Under the pieces are notes generated by a model. That model worked only from the letters and a program-made list of their open reading frames with translations, ran no database searches and had not been told where the DNA came from. Below are positions 24,177 to 32,399 of a stretch of DNA of 64,000 bases, piece by piece. The stretch spans positions 1 through 64,000 of the forward strand of contig CAKRAK010000014.1 in the NCBI GenBank assembly GCA_934294885.1, given 5' to 3'. The translations under genes were made by a program, and so were the position numbers. How positions within the stretch are numbered: the stretch's first letter is position 1; each line of letters opens with the position of its first letter. Source of the DNA: an uncultured Lachnospiraceae bacterium (GTDB lineage Bacteria > Bacillota > Clostridia > Lachnospirales > Lachnospiraceae).

Positions 24177-24953
24177 CTAATAAGAAGACAGGAATTGTTT
24201 GGTACGTTCCATCGTCGGATTATCAAATACCTGCTGTGGTGTACCCTGCTCTAAAATATTACCGTCGTCCATGAAGATTACCTGACTTGCCACATCTTTG
24301 GCAAATGCCATCTCATGGGTTACAATAATCATAGTTGTCTTCTGGTCTGCCAGATTACGCAGCACCCGAAGCACCTCTCCGGTAAGCTCCGGATCCAATG
24401 CCGAGGTAGGCTCATCAAAGCACAGAATATCCGGCTGCAATGCCAAGGCTCTTGCAATGGCAACTCTCTGACACTGTCCGCCGGAAAGCTGATGCGGATA
24501 ATTATGCATCCGATCCTCTAATCCCATCTGGGAAAGCAGCATCTCACCTTGGGCACGAATTTCTTCCTGAATACTTTTTCGATTTTCCTTGTAATCCGGA
24601 CGTTCCTTCCCAAGAAGCTCTCTTGCCAGCATCACGTTCTGTAATGCCGTATATTGGGGAAACAGATTAAATGACTGAAATACCAGACCAAAATGTAATC
24701 TCTTCTTCCGAACCTCAGCCTCTTTTAATGTCTCCGGATCATTTGTATCCATAAGAATCTCATTATTCACACGAATGATTCCGTTATCCGGCATCTCCAA
24801 AAAATTCAGACACCGAAGCAGTGTTGTTTTACCACTTCCGGATGAACCGATAATGGAAAGAACCTCGCCCTGCTCCAAAGAGAAACTTATATCCTTTAAC
24901 ACCTCGGTTTTCCCGAAGCTTTTCTTTATATGTTCAACCTCTAATATCGCCAT
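24177..24953 (-). CDS. Polar amino acid ABC transporter ATPase
   Basis: The 258-residue ATPase has Walker A IGSSGSGKTT (about 35-44), Q-loop LVFQSFNLFPQYTALQNV, signature LSGGQCQRVAIARAL, Walker B ILCFDEPTSALD and the switch VTHEM. It belongs to the GlnQ/HisP/TcyC class that powers import of polar amino acids across the membrane. It is third in the operon binding protein - permease - ATPase, 11 bases after the permease gene. The substrate (glutamine, cystine or another polar amino acid) is not determinable here. Confidence 0.93.
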   Translation of the reverse strand: MAILEVEHIKKSFGKTEVLKDISFSLEQGEVLSIIGSSGSGKTTLLRCLNFLEMPDNGIIRVNNEILMDTNDPETLKEAEVRKKRLHFGLVFQSFNLFPQYTALQNVMLARELLGKERPDYKENRKSIQEEIRAQGEMLLSQMGLEDRMHNYPHQLSGGQCQRVAIARALALQPDILCFDEPTSALDPELTGEVLRVLRNLADQKTTMIIVTHEMAFAKDVASQVIFMDDGNILEQGTPQQVFDNPTMERTKQFLSSY

Positions 24954-24964
24954 CTCAGTTCCTC

Positions 24965-25651
24965 CTATCGAAAGAAATCTAACTTCTTCTCTAATTTACC
25001 AAGTAACACGGTAAGCACACCATTCCAGATTAAATAATAGAATGCACAGAAGAACAGTGGCCAGATTGCACCGGAAATACCCTGTGACCCCTTCATAAAT
25101 GCCTGACCTGCCCAGATAATCTCCTGCAGTGCAATAATCCGGGCAAGAGAAGTATCCTTTACTAATGTAATAATCTCATTAGACATTGCCGGCACGATTT
25201 TCTTTATCATCTGTAAAAGCTTTACTTTAAAGAAAATCTGACGCTTCGTCATACCAAGCACCAGTCCCGCTTCTTCCTGACCAACCGGAATACCCTGAAT
25301 ACCGCCACGATAGATTTCCGAAAAATAGCAGGAATAATTTACAATAAAGGAAACTGCTGCTGCTACAAATCTTCCGCCTTCACCACCGCCCCAGATCGGA
25401 TTATGAAATACCAATCCCGGGAAATAGTAAATAATCAAAAGCTGAATCATCAGAGGGGTTCCTCTTACAATCCATACAATAAATTTCATCAGATAGCTTA
25501 AAGGCTTAAATCCCGACATGCTTCCAAAGGCAATGAGAAGACCCAGTGGGAAAGCCCCCAGTAATGTAATAAAAAACAATTTTAAGGTTTGAATAAAGCC
25601 TGTGTTTAATGCTTCCAAAACTACCGGAAGCTGTTCAAAAAATAAATCCAT
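24965..25651 (-). CDS. Polar amino acid ABC transporter permease
   Basis: The 228-residue HEAA-type permease has about five transmembrane helices and the conserved EAA-loop segment QEEAGLVLGMTKRQIFFKVK that contacts the ATPase. The opening GFIQTLKLFFITLLGAFPLG matches the His/Glu/Gln/Arg/opine family. Only one permease is present, implying a homodimeric channel. It lies between the binding-protein and ATPase genes and is cotranscribed with them. Confidence 0.92.
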   Translation of the reverse strand: MDLFFEQLPVVLEALNTGFIQTLKLFFITLLGAFPLGLLIAFGSMSGFKPLSYLMKFIVWIVRGTPLMIQLLIIYYFPGLVFHNPIWGGGEGGRFVAAAVSFIVNYSCYFSEIYRGGIQGIPVGQEEAGLVLGMTKRQIFFKVKLLQMIKKIVPAMSNEIITLVKDTSLARIIALQEIIWAGQAFMKGSQGISGAIWPLFFCAFYYLIWNGVLTVLLGKLEKKLDFFR

Positions 25652-25703
25652 AATAAATTTCTCTCTACATATCTATCAAATATTTCTACTAAAACCTTGT
25701 AAT

Positions 25704-26486
25704 TTACTGCTCGGTAAGAGCTGCCTGTACTTTGTACTTCTCAGCACACTCTTTGATACTTCCGTCAGCATAGCTGTCTGTAAAGAACTGATTCAATGCT
25801 TCTGCCAGATCAGAACCCTTTCTGAAGCCAACACCATACTCCTCACTGTTTAAGCCGATTGTATAGGTAAGGTTCTCATAACCGGTTCCTTCTCCAACCA
25901 TTGCTGCTGCCATTAACGAATCGATTACCGCTGCATCGGAAGTTCCTGCTGCAACCTCCATCAATGCGTCTGCCTGTGTCTTTACTGCTGTATAATTAAG
26001 CTCTAATGCACTAACCTCTGTCTCTCCGGCGCTGCCTGCTTCTACTGCAAAAGTAATATCCTTAAGGCTTTCCTTTGTCTGATACTGGTCAGCCTTATCC
26101 CTTGGTACGATAACAACCTGTGCATTATTGCAGTATGCCTTTGAACATTCCATAGAGCTTGTAACTTCATCTGTAAGAGTCATACCATTCCATACACAGT
26201 CAACTGTCTTACCGTCTAACTCCATGATTTTGTTATCCCAGTCAATCTCAACAAACTCAACATCGACACCAAGACTTTTTGCAAATGCAGTTGCCATATC
26301 TGCATCAAATCCAATCCAGTTACCGTTATCATCCTTATAATCCATAGGCTCAAAATCTGTAATACCTACAACCAATGTTCCCTTGTCCTTTACATAAGCC
26401 ATATCACTGTCTGACTTACCGCTTCCGCATCCTACGATAGACAATCCCATGACTGCTATTAACATCATCGCAATTAGTTTTTTCAT
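25704..26486 (-). CDS. Amino acid-binding lipoprotein of the ABC importer
   Basis: The 260-residue protein carries a lipoprotein signal peptide ending at IVGC (Cys20), then a family 3 periplasmic-binding-type domain: GTLVVGITDFEPMDYKDDNG, WIGFDADMATAFAKSLGV and VDCVWNGMTLTDE are typical of polar amino acid receptors, with the acidic residues that hold the ligand amino group. It captures the amino acid outside the cell for the permease. Start: ATG at 26486 has GGAGG 8 bases upstream, preferred over the ATG at 26492, which is only 2-3 bases from it. First gene of the operon, with a leader of about 115 bases. Confidence 0.92.
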   Translation of the reverse strand: MKKLIAMMLIAVMGLSIVGCGSGKSDSDMAYVKDKGTLVVGITDFEPMDYKDDNGNWIGFDADMATAFAKSLGVDVEFVEIDWDNKIMELDGKTVDCVWNGMTLTDEVTSSMECSKAYCNNAQVVIVPRDKADQYQTKESLKDITFAVEAGSAGETEVSALELNYTAVKTQADALMEVAAGTSDAAVIDSLMAAAMVGEGTGYENLTYTIGLNSEEYGVGFRKGSDLAEALNQFFTDSYADGSIKECAEKYKVQAALTEQ

Positions 26487-26560
26487 ACTCATTTCCTCCT
26501 GTTATTGCGGCAATCGCCAAAGTATCGTGCAAGCACGTACCGGGGCTCGTTGCTTCGCGT

Positions 26561-26602
26561 AAAATAAAAACGTGCCTGATTGCATCTAAGGAATCAGACA
26601 CG
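26561..26602 (-). terminator. Terminator or attenuator between the MATE gene and the ABC operon
   Basis: Stem CGTGTCTGATT (26592-26602 in reverse) with AATCAGGCACG (26571-26581) followed by TTTTTATTTT on the minus strand. It lies just downstream of a promoter-like sequence (26608-26636), so it may both end the MATE transcript and attenuate the amino acid importer. Confidence 0.8.
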
Positions 26603-26607
26603 CTACC

Positions 26608-26636
26608 ATAGTAACAGTTTAGCATGGTAAAGTCAA
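26608..26636 (-). promoter_or_regulatory. Candidate promoter of the amino acid ABC operon
   Basis: On the minus strand TTGACT (26631-26636) and TACTAT (26608-26613) with a 17-base spacer, starting right after the MATE stop codon. If used, the transcript would begin just before the terminator hairpin at 26561, giving a leader with an attenuator-like structure. Confidence 0.5.
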
Positions 26637-27971
26637 TCATTTTTGCTTCCGGTTACACCATACAAAATATACTGTATTTAACACAATACCAAATACTGTG
26701 GCAACCGGTGCTGCCAGACCAATATTGGTGAGACTGGCATTTGGCTGTATACTCATATAATAGGCAAGAGGAAGGCGTACCAGCATAGTCTGGATCAGTC
26801 CCTGCAGCATAACCCATACCGTTCGGTTATGTCCGTTAAAGTAACCGATCATACTGAACAAAATAGCCGTAACGATGGTTTCCGGAGCAAAGCCCTTCAG
26901 ATAATCATAACCTTTCTCTATTACAGCGGAATCCGTAGTAAAGAGACTTGTTAACAAATCTCCCTTAAATAATACCAGAACAAAGACGACACAGCCAATG
27001 ACCAAACCGATTCCAATTCCGGTGTACATGGATTTTCTGGCTCTTTTTTCATTACCGGCTCCCACGTTTTGAGAAACAAAGGATGCCATAGACTGCATTA
27101 ATGCACTTGGAATCAGCATGGCAAAATTAACAATCTTACACGCCACACCATATCCGGAGGATGCCTCTAAGCCCAGTCGATTTATAAATGCACAAAGGGC
27201 AAGGAAGGAGCCCTGGGTCAGACATTCCTGTAATGCAAGGGGAATCCCAATGGTTAAAAATCTCCTACACTGCTGATTCAGACAAAAATCCGACCTTGTG
27301 ATTCTGACCACATCCTTCTTTTTCAATAAAAGTCCCACTGCGAAGAAAACACTGACTGCCTGAGCACAAACCGTAGCAATAGCAGCTCCGATGGCATCTA
27401 AATGAAAGCCTGCCACAAGCACAAGATCCCCGATAATGTTGATTACACATGCAATTGCCACAAATATAAGAGGAGAACGGCTGTCCCCCAGTCCACGGAA
27501 TACCGCTGCCAGCAGATTATAGGCAACAATAAAAAAGATACCGCCGCCACAGATTCTGACATATGCAGCCGTAAGGTCAACTGCCTCAGCCGGAGCCTGC
27601 ATTAAAACAGAAATCGGATGTGCCAGACTTACCATCAGAAGAAATAACACACAGGAAATTATGGCAAATACAATCGTTGCACCACCGAATACCCTGCCAA
27701 TCATATCCCGCTTCTTCTCGCCGATATATCTTGCGATCAATACGGTTACACCCATTGCAAGCTGGGTTACAACAAAGGTTACCAGATTCAACACCTGACT
27801 TCCCGTAGATACGGCGGAAAGACCGGATGTACTGCCAAAACGTCCTACCACCAACAAATCTACCGCTCCATATGCAGCCTGTAACACCAACGCTCCTAAT
27901 ATGGGTATCATAAAGGAAACCATTTTCTTTAATACACTTCCCTGTGTAAAATCCCCTTTTGAATCACTCAA
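26637..27971 (-). CDS. MATE family efflux transporter, partner of the MarR regulator
   Basis: The 444-residue protein has about twelve transmembrane helices in two MatE halves (opening MIPILGALVLQAAYGAVDLL and VVGRFGSTSGLSAVSTGSQV). Start: a TTG at 27971 preceded by AAAGGAGG 7 bases upstream is preferred to an ATG ten codons earlier, which would place that site inside the gene. It overlaps the end of the upstream MarR gene by 8 bases, so the two are coupled and the regulator probably controls this exporter in response to its substrate. The substrate is unknown. Confidence 0.92.
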   Translation of the reverse strand: MSDSKGDFTQGSVLKKMVSFMIPILGALVLQAAYGAVDLLVVGRFGSTSGLSAVSTGSQVLNLVTFVVTQLAMGVTVLIARYIGEKKRDMIGRVFGGATIVFAIISCVLFLLMVSLAHPISVLMQAPAEAVDLTAAYVRICGGGIFFIVAYNLLAAVFRGLGDSRSPLIFVAIACVINIIGDLVLVAGFHLDAIGAAIATVCAQAVSVFFAVGLLLKKKDVVRITRSDFCLNQQCRRFLTIGIPLALQECLTQGSFLALCAFINRLGLEASSGYGVACKIVNFAMLIPSALMQSMASFVSQNVGAGNEKRARKSMYTGIGIGLVIGCVVFVLVLFKGDLLTSLFTTDSAVIEKGYDYLKGFAPETIVTAILFSMIGYFNGHNRTVWVMLQGLIQTMLVRLPLAYYMSIQPNASLTNIGLAAPVATVFGIVLNTVYFVWCNRKQK

Positions 27972-28413
27972 AATCCTCCCTCCTTTCCTGCATAACTTCA
28001 TAAAATGTCTCTATCGTCTGAATCATACAATCTGCATCCGCTTCCGGAATCCCACTAAGCCACTCACACAATTTACCAAAGTACGCATCATTATACTTAT
28101 CAGACAACCCCTGACCTTTATCCGTAATCGTGATATACGTAATGCGGCCGTCCTCCTTTGAGGATTGCTTTTTCAGATAACCCTTTTCCTCCATCTCCTT
28201 TACGGTTTTCGTAACACCGGGTCTTGGAATCTTTAACGTATCACTGATATCCGATACCTTTACCTGAATACCCTTTTTTTCCAATTCAATAATAACATCC
28301 AGATAATGAATATAGGATGGCAATACCCCTTTGGGCAGCTTCGGAAGCATGTCCCGAATCCGCTTTGCCAGATAACAGGCATCCATCATCCGCTTTACTT
28401 TCTCTACTGTCAT
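27964..28413 (-). CDS. MarR family transcriptional regulator
   Basis: The 149-residue protein has the winged-helix MarR core (about 30-105): IELEKKGIQVKVSDISDTLK, RPGVTKTVKEMEEKGYLKK and SKEDGRITYITITDKGQ, the last being the basic wing. MarR proteins repress adjacent efflux genes until a phenolic or other ligand binds. The downstream MATE gene overlaps it, and a consensus promoter with palindromes lies upstream, fitting autoregulation. Start ATG at 28413 has AAAGGAGCAACGT upstream. Confidence 0.92.
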   Translation of the reverse strand: MTVEKVKRMMDACYLAKRIRDMLPKLPKGVLPSYIHYLDVIIELEKKGIQVKVSDISDTLKIPRPGVTKTVKEMEEKGYLKKQSSKEDGRITYITITDKGQGLSDKYNDAYFGKLCEWLSGIPEADADCMIQTIETFYEVMQERREDFE

Positions 28414-28450
28414 ACGTTGCTCCTTTCATCCTCATTCAATCATTACATCA

Positions 28451-28508
28451 TGTAATTACATTATATAATTATCTTGTGTAATTATATAGCAATTGCTTCG
28501 TATGTCAA
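28451..28508 (-). promoter_or_regulatory. Consensus promoter and palindromic operator of the marR-MATE operon
   Basis: On the minus strand, perfect TTGACA (28503-28508) and perfect TATAAT (28481-28486) with 16 bases between. Immediately downstream lie AT-rich dyads, including the perfect palindromes TTATATAA (28461-28468) and TGTAATTACA (28451-28460) and a repeated TAATTA, which are suited to binding a MarR dimer over the start site. Operator role is inferred. Confidence 0.7.
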
Positions 28509-28641
28509 GTTTTTATTTTTAATAAGAAGGAAACCATAGACATCACTTACTCTCTCTTATAATCATTTAAGAAATCAGTATAACTGAACGATTTGTTTAT
28601 CCTCCATTTCAATCCTCCTTTTATCCCATACAAACAAATGT

Positions 28642-28684
28642 AAAAAAACTCTTCTTGATCCAATTCCGGTTCTTGAAGAGTTTT
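28642..28684 (-). terminator. Terminator of the small gene at 28722
   Basis: Stem AAACTCTTC / GAAGAGTTT (arms near 28646-28654 and 28675-28683) enclosing a second pairing, with seven T after it on the minus strand. The 28414-28721 gap otherwise contains only this and the marR promoter region. Confidence 0.75.
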
Positions 28685-28721
28685 ATTATATAGATATTAT
28701 CTATATCTTATTTTATTCTGA

Positions 28722-28946
28722 CTACTTACGTAATTTCCCTGATGCCAAATCCCTCTCTGTCATATATTGTGTAGAAAATGCAGCATTACATTCTGATATT
28801 TCTTTGGTTCCGTTAATATAATCTGCGTACAAATCCCACAAATCCATACCACCATCTGCCTCTAATCCATCATCATCCGGCAGCCATTCTTTAATAAGGG
28901 CAATACGTTCTTCCTTTGTTGTGTCTTTAATTAAGTTTGATTTCAT
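28722..28946 (-). CDS. Small conserved acidic protein, function unknown
   Basis: The 74-residue acidic protein (KEWLPDDDGLEADGGMDLWD, LYADYINGTKEISECNAAF, STQYMTERD) resembles a small family in Lachnospiraceae that is often misnamed after purine biosynthesis, recognised by the pattern DxxxxYIxGxxELSExNxxF. There is no signal peptide or membrane segment. No function is known. It has a GGAGATA-type ribosome binding site and its own terminator. Confidence 0.65.
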   Translation of the reverse strand: MKSNLIKDTTKEERIALIKEWLPDDDGLEADGGMDLWDLYADYINGTKEISECNAAFSTQYMTERDLASGKLRK

Positions 28947-28972
28947 TCTATTATCTCCTTGTATCTATAATT

Positions 28973-30163
28973 TTAAAATCCTCTTTGCTTCAGATCAGCT
29001 ACCAGCTGCACAAAAAATTCACGAACATCAAAGCCGGGAATATTCTCTCGGTTTAAATCAATCATATCTCCATGAGAAATTCCTCTCTTTCCTTTGGTGG
29101 ATAAAAACTGATAATTCTCTCCCCATTCAAAGGAATCCTCCCCTACCAAACCATCATTTGCTCCGTCAAAATGTTTCACAAGAGGGTATGTAAAATTGAG
29201 GGGAAATCTTCCGGAAGTTGGATGGTTTAATTTTGAACCGACCGATTGATAATAAATATCCGGATGATCCTTTATTTCCTCATTAAATGCAGCACACTTG
29301 TCAAAAGTAAGATCATATACAGCCGCTAAAAAATCAGGATTATCATCACCAAGCTTTGCTGCCGCCGTATTATATGTATTCGCCACTAACTGCTTTTGTT
29401 TTTCAGGAATTTTCTCAAGCAGATATTCTGCAAAAAGGCAGCCCCTGTGAGGTGTATTAATGGTTGTCAGGCTCGCAATAAACGGAGCAACATCCGTTAA
29501 GGCAATTGCCGCCCTCATATCCAAACCGCCCTTAGAATGAGCAATGACATTTATCTTTTCACAGCCGGTCTCTTCTATAATCTGATGAATCCGTTTCGCC
29601 AGTTCCTGTGCACTATCCCTTACTGCTGCAGCACTGTTATGATTTCCATAATAGATCGTGGCTCCATTTAACTTAAGCTCCGCCGGAATTCTTCCCCAGT
29701 AATTCAAGTGATCGAAATCCCTGAAAAATACTCCATGCACCATAAGAATCGGATATTTCGTCTTACAAATTTGCTGTTCCGTACGAGCGGCATTTCTCTT
29801 TGCCCGCATTCTTTCCATTTTTACTTCATCATCAACCGTCTTTATGATAATGTGAAGCATAATAAGATGAACAATCGGCACCCAGCCAAATATAATCCCC
29901 AGAATCCTCCACCGAAGACCCAACTGCTCCGAGGACAGATATACCGCAATAATGCCAATCCAAAATATAACAGCCTCCACCGCAACAACGAGTCCAAGAC
30001 GGACAAGCCAATATACCGGTTCCACAAGGATTCCACCATGCCAGCCAAACCATTTTTCATAATAGCCAAGGAATCCCAATATCATATAGATGGTGATCAG
30101 GAAGGTTGTTATACTGAATATCCTTAACATTATTTTTCCAAAGTTACATATTTTAATTCTCAT
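28973..30163 (-). CDS. Membrane-anchored alpha/beta-hydrolase (triacylglycerol lipase/esterase-like)
   Basis: The 396-residue protein begins with three hydrophobic segments (about 13-35, 50-77 and 88-109), then a basic linker and an alpha/beta-hydrolase domain from about 135. The domain has the oxyanion strand ILMVHGVFF (about 139-147), nucleophile elbow IAHSKGG with Ser at about 210, and a late His in GISHGDMID. It resembles LipA-type lipases, which split esters of fatty acids. The membrane anchor suggests activity on lipids at the cell surface or inner leaflet. Start: ATG at 30163 has GGAGAAG 7 bases upstream. Single gene; it shows no link to the ribosomal genes beyond. Confidence 0.82.
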   Translation of the reverse strand: MRIKICNFGKIMLRIFSITTFLITIYMILGFLGYYEKWFGWHGGILVEPVYWLVRLGLVVAVEAVIFWIGIIAVYLSSEQLGLRWRILGIIFGWVPIVHLIMLHIIIKTVDDEVKMERMRAKRNAARTEQQICKTKYPILMVHGVFFRDFDHLNYWGRIPAELKLNGATIYYGNHNSAAAVRDSAQELAKRIHQIIEETGCEKINVIAHSKGGLDMRAAIALTDVAPFIASLTTINTPHRGCLFAEYLLEKIPEKQKQLVANTYNTAAAKLGDDNPDFLAAVYDLTFDKCAAFNEEIKDHPDIYYQSVGSKLNHPTSGRFPLNFTYPLVKHFDGANDGLVGEDSFEWGENYQFLSTKGKRGISHGDMIDLNRENIPGFDVREFFVQLVADLKQRGF

Positions 30164-30248
30164 TTTGCTTCTCCGTTTTGAATACAAAAATCATATTATC
30201 TGTTCTTAACATTTAACTAATCTATATAGATTCTATCATAATCCGTAC

Positions 30249-30280
30249 AAAAAAACACCCCAGGAATAATCCTGAGGTGT
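30249..30280 (-). terminator. Terminator of the rplM-rpsI operon
   Basis: Stem ACACCTCAGG / CCTGGGGTGT (arms 30255-30264 and 30271-30280, one wobble) followed by seven T on the minus strand, 25 bases after rpsI. Confidence 0.88.
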
Positions 30281-30304
30281 AATGAATTCTCTGCTTCGTT
30301 TGAA

Positions 30305-30700
30305 TTATCTCTTTGAGAACTGTGGAGCACGACGAGCCTTCTTTAAACCTGGCTTCTTTCTCTCCTTCATTCTTGAATCACGTGTAAGGAATCCAGCCTT
30401 CTTAAGAACAGCACGGTAATCTGCATCTGCCTCTAATAAAGCTCTTGAGATACCATGACGGATTGCTCCTGCCTGACCTGTAAATCCGCCACCCTTAACA
30501 TTAACAAGTACGTCGAACTTATCAACTGTATTTGTAGCAACTAATGGCTGCTTAACGATGATCTTCAATGTCTCTAAACCAAAGTAATCATCCATATCTT
30601 TCTTATTAATAACAACCTTACCTGTACCAGGTGTTAAATATACTCTTGCAACACTGCTTTTTCTTCTACCAGTTCCGTAAAATTTTGTTGTTTTAGCCAC
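30305..30700 (-). CDS. rpsI: 30S ribosomal protein S9
   Basis: The 131-residue small-subunit protein has the S9 signature GGGFTGQAGAIRHGISRALL and the conserved basic tail ending PQFSKR, whose last residues reach the P-site tRNA. Normal length. It follows rplM by 17 bases, the standard L13-S9 pair. Confidence 0.98.
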   Translation of the reverse strand: MAKTTKFYGTGRRKSSVARVYLTPGTGKVVINKKDMDDYFGLETLKIIVKQPLVATNTVDKFDVLVNVKGGGFTGQAGAIRHGISRALLEADADYRAVLKKAGFLTRDSRMKERKKPGLKKARRAPQFSKR

Positions 30701-30717
30701 TGCTTTGTCCTCCTTAA

Positions 30718-31152
30718 TTACTTATCAAACTTTAACTCTTTCGGCTGCTGTGCCTGCTGTTTATGTTCTGGACCAGCATATACATGAAGCTTTGTAATCA
30801 TCTCACGGCCTAAAGGTCCCTTTGGAAGCATACCCTTAACTGCCTTACGAATTACTTCTTCCGGCTTCTTAGCTAACATTTCACGTAATGTTGTCTCCTT
30901 CATTCCTCCAACATAATCGGAGTGATTGTAGTAGATTTTCTGGTCTAATTTCTTACCTGTTACTTTAATCTTCTCTGCATTGATGATTACTACATAATCA
31001 CCTGTATCAATATGTGGTGTATAAGTTGGCTTGTTCTTACCTCTTAAAACATTTGCAACCTGTGCTGCTAAACGTCCTAATGTCTGATCTGTAGCATCAA
31101 CTACATACCACTCTCTGTTAATTGTTGATGGGCTTGCCATATATGTCTTCAT
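30718..31152 (-). CDS. rplM: 50S ribosomal protein L13
   Basis: The 144-residue early-assembly 23S rRNA-binding protein shows WYVVDATDQTLGRLAAQVAN and the motif VRKAVKGMLP-type GMLPKGPLGR. Normal length. It is the first gene of the rplM-rpsI operon, with a long leader (31153-31395) after a consensus promoter. Confidence 0.98.
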   Translation of the reverse strand: MKTYMASPSTINREWYVVDATDQTLGRLAAQVANVLRGKNKPTYTPHIDTGDYVVIINAEKIKVTGKKLDQKIYYNHSDYVGGMKETTLREMLAKKPEEVIRKAVKGMLPKGPLGREMITKLHVYAGPEHKQQAQQPKELKFDK

Positions 31153-31395
31153 GGTCTTCCTCCTTGTACTGATTATTCATTACTCTGAAATTCTTTCAGA
31201 ACGAAACTATTATTCTTGTCTGCCTGCATGCCCTGTCCGTAGGTCTCACAGCTTACAAACAAATCGTCATAATGACGTCATATATATCGCTACTATGCTT
31301 TGCCAAAGTGAGAAAAATGGCTCGACACCTTGCGATTTTGAAATATATAGGAATCGGGGCTAATGATTCCAATACATATTTACCTATCGTCACAG
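31153..31395 (-). promoter_or_regulatory. Long leader of the rplM-rpsI transcript
   Basis: About 243 bases lie between the predicted transcription start and the rplM ATG. The leader holds small hairpin-forming segments such as TTCTGAAAGAA and TGACGTCA but no run-of-T terminator. Firmicutes rplM genes are often preceded by an autoregulatory L13-binding leader RNA; a covariance search would be needed to say whether this is one. Confidence 0.45.
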
Positions 31396-31401
31396 TTAAC
31401 T

Positions 31402-31430
31402 ATTATATTATAATGCCTTCCCTGTGTCAA
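31402..31430 (-). promoter_or_regulatory. Perfect consensus promoter of rplM-rpsI
   Basis: On the minus strand TTGACA (31425-31430), 17-base spacer, TATAAT (31402-31407): full agreement with the vegetative consensus, as expected for a ribosomal operon. Confidence 0.85.
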
Positions 31431-31472
31431 CGAGAATTTTCTTTTTTCAAGCATTTTTTAATGTATTGCATT

Positions 31473-31571
31473 TCACTTCTTACGATCCATCCAAACCACA
31501 AATTCCCGCAGCTTAGCAAACTCATTCCCTCTAGTATCTAAGAGGCATACGTTGCAATTTCCTGCCTGCAC
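31473..31571 (-). other. Possible 32-residue open frame between truA and the rplM promoter
   Basis: A GTG-started frame (31571 to 31473) encodes a peptide containing CLLDTRGNEFAKLREFVVW, which reads like real protein sequence rather than random translation. There is no clear ribosome binding site, and the region upstream in frame is closed by a stop 15 bases earlier. It may be the tail of a lost gene or chance. The rest of the gap to truA shows nothing. Confidence 0.25.
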
Positions 31572-31627
31572 AAATGACGCAAATCACCAGTCATTTAACA
31601 AGCTCTGCTCTGTCTATTTCATCCCCA

Positions 31628-32371
31628 TCAATCTTTGGGATATTCAATCTCTACTAAAGTAAGTCCACATGCCGGCGCTTTATGCCCTGCTTTTGTGCGA
31701 TCCTTTGCCTCTAATATATTCTTGATTTCCTCCGGAGGTATCATTCCCATACCAACCTTCATCAGGGAGCCTACAATAATACGAACCATATTATAAAGAA
31801 ATCCATTTCCGTTAATCCGGATTGTTACCATATGCTCCACTTTTGTTACCCGGATACTGTAAATTGTCCGGACTGTGTTTTCCACATCCGGTTTTGGAGT
31901 ACAAAAGCTCTTAAAATCATGCTCCCCTACCAGATAGTCCGCCGCCCTTTGCATCTTCTCCACATCTAAGGGATAATAGACAAAATGAGAATATAACCGC
32001 TCAATGGGATTCGGAAACTGATTATTATATATCTTATATTCGTAAGTTTTTCTTGTATCACAATACCTTGGATGAAAATCCGCCTCTACCTCTTCCGATT
32101 TCCGGATTCTGATATCCTCCGGAAGCAAATTATTGATAGCGTAGCTGATTTTGTCAGGTGGCATAGTTACGTCTGCATCAAACACCGCAACATTTCCCAA
32201 TGCATGCACCCCGGAATCGGTTCGACTTGCACCGATCACAGCAATTTCTTCCTTAAAAAACTTCGTCAACGTTTGATTCAGAACTTCTTCCACCGTTATT
32301 CCGTTTTTTTGAATCTGCCAGCCACAATAATTTGTGCCATCATAGGCAACCGTTAATTTTATTCTTTTCAT
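31628..32371 (-). CDS. truA: tRNA pseudouridine(38-40) synthase
   Basis: The 247-residue enzyme converts U38-U40 in the tRNA anticodon arm to pseudouridine. It opens KLTVAYDGTNYCGWQIQKNG and carries the catalytic Asp at about 52 in ASRTDSGVHALGN. Length is standard. It is the last gene of ecfA-ecfT-truA, the common Firmicutes order after rplQ. Confidence 0.97.
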   Translation of the reverse strand: MKRIKLTVAYDGTNYCGWQIQKNGITVEEVLNQTLTKFFKEEIAVIGASRTDSGVHALGNVAVFDADVTMPPDKISYAINNLLPEDIRIRKSEEVEADFHPRYCDTRKTYEYKIYNNQFPNPIERLYSHFVYYPLDVEKMQRAADYLVGEHDFKSFCTPKPDVENTVRTIYSIRVTKVEHMVTIRINGNGFLYNMVRIIVGSLMKVGMGMIPPEEIKNILEAKDRTKAGHKAPACGLTLVEIEYPKD

Positions 32372-32399
32372 CGTTTACATTCCCATCACGTTTTTCTAA

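Noticed and set aside
26510..26560. Possible fourth palindromic repeat (CGTACCGGGGCTCGTTGC)
   Set aside because: It shares only a few bases with the family core and has no matching second arm.
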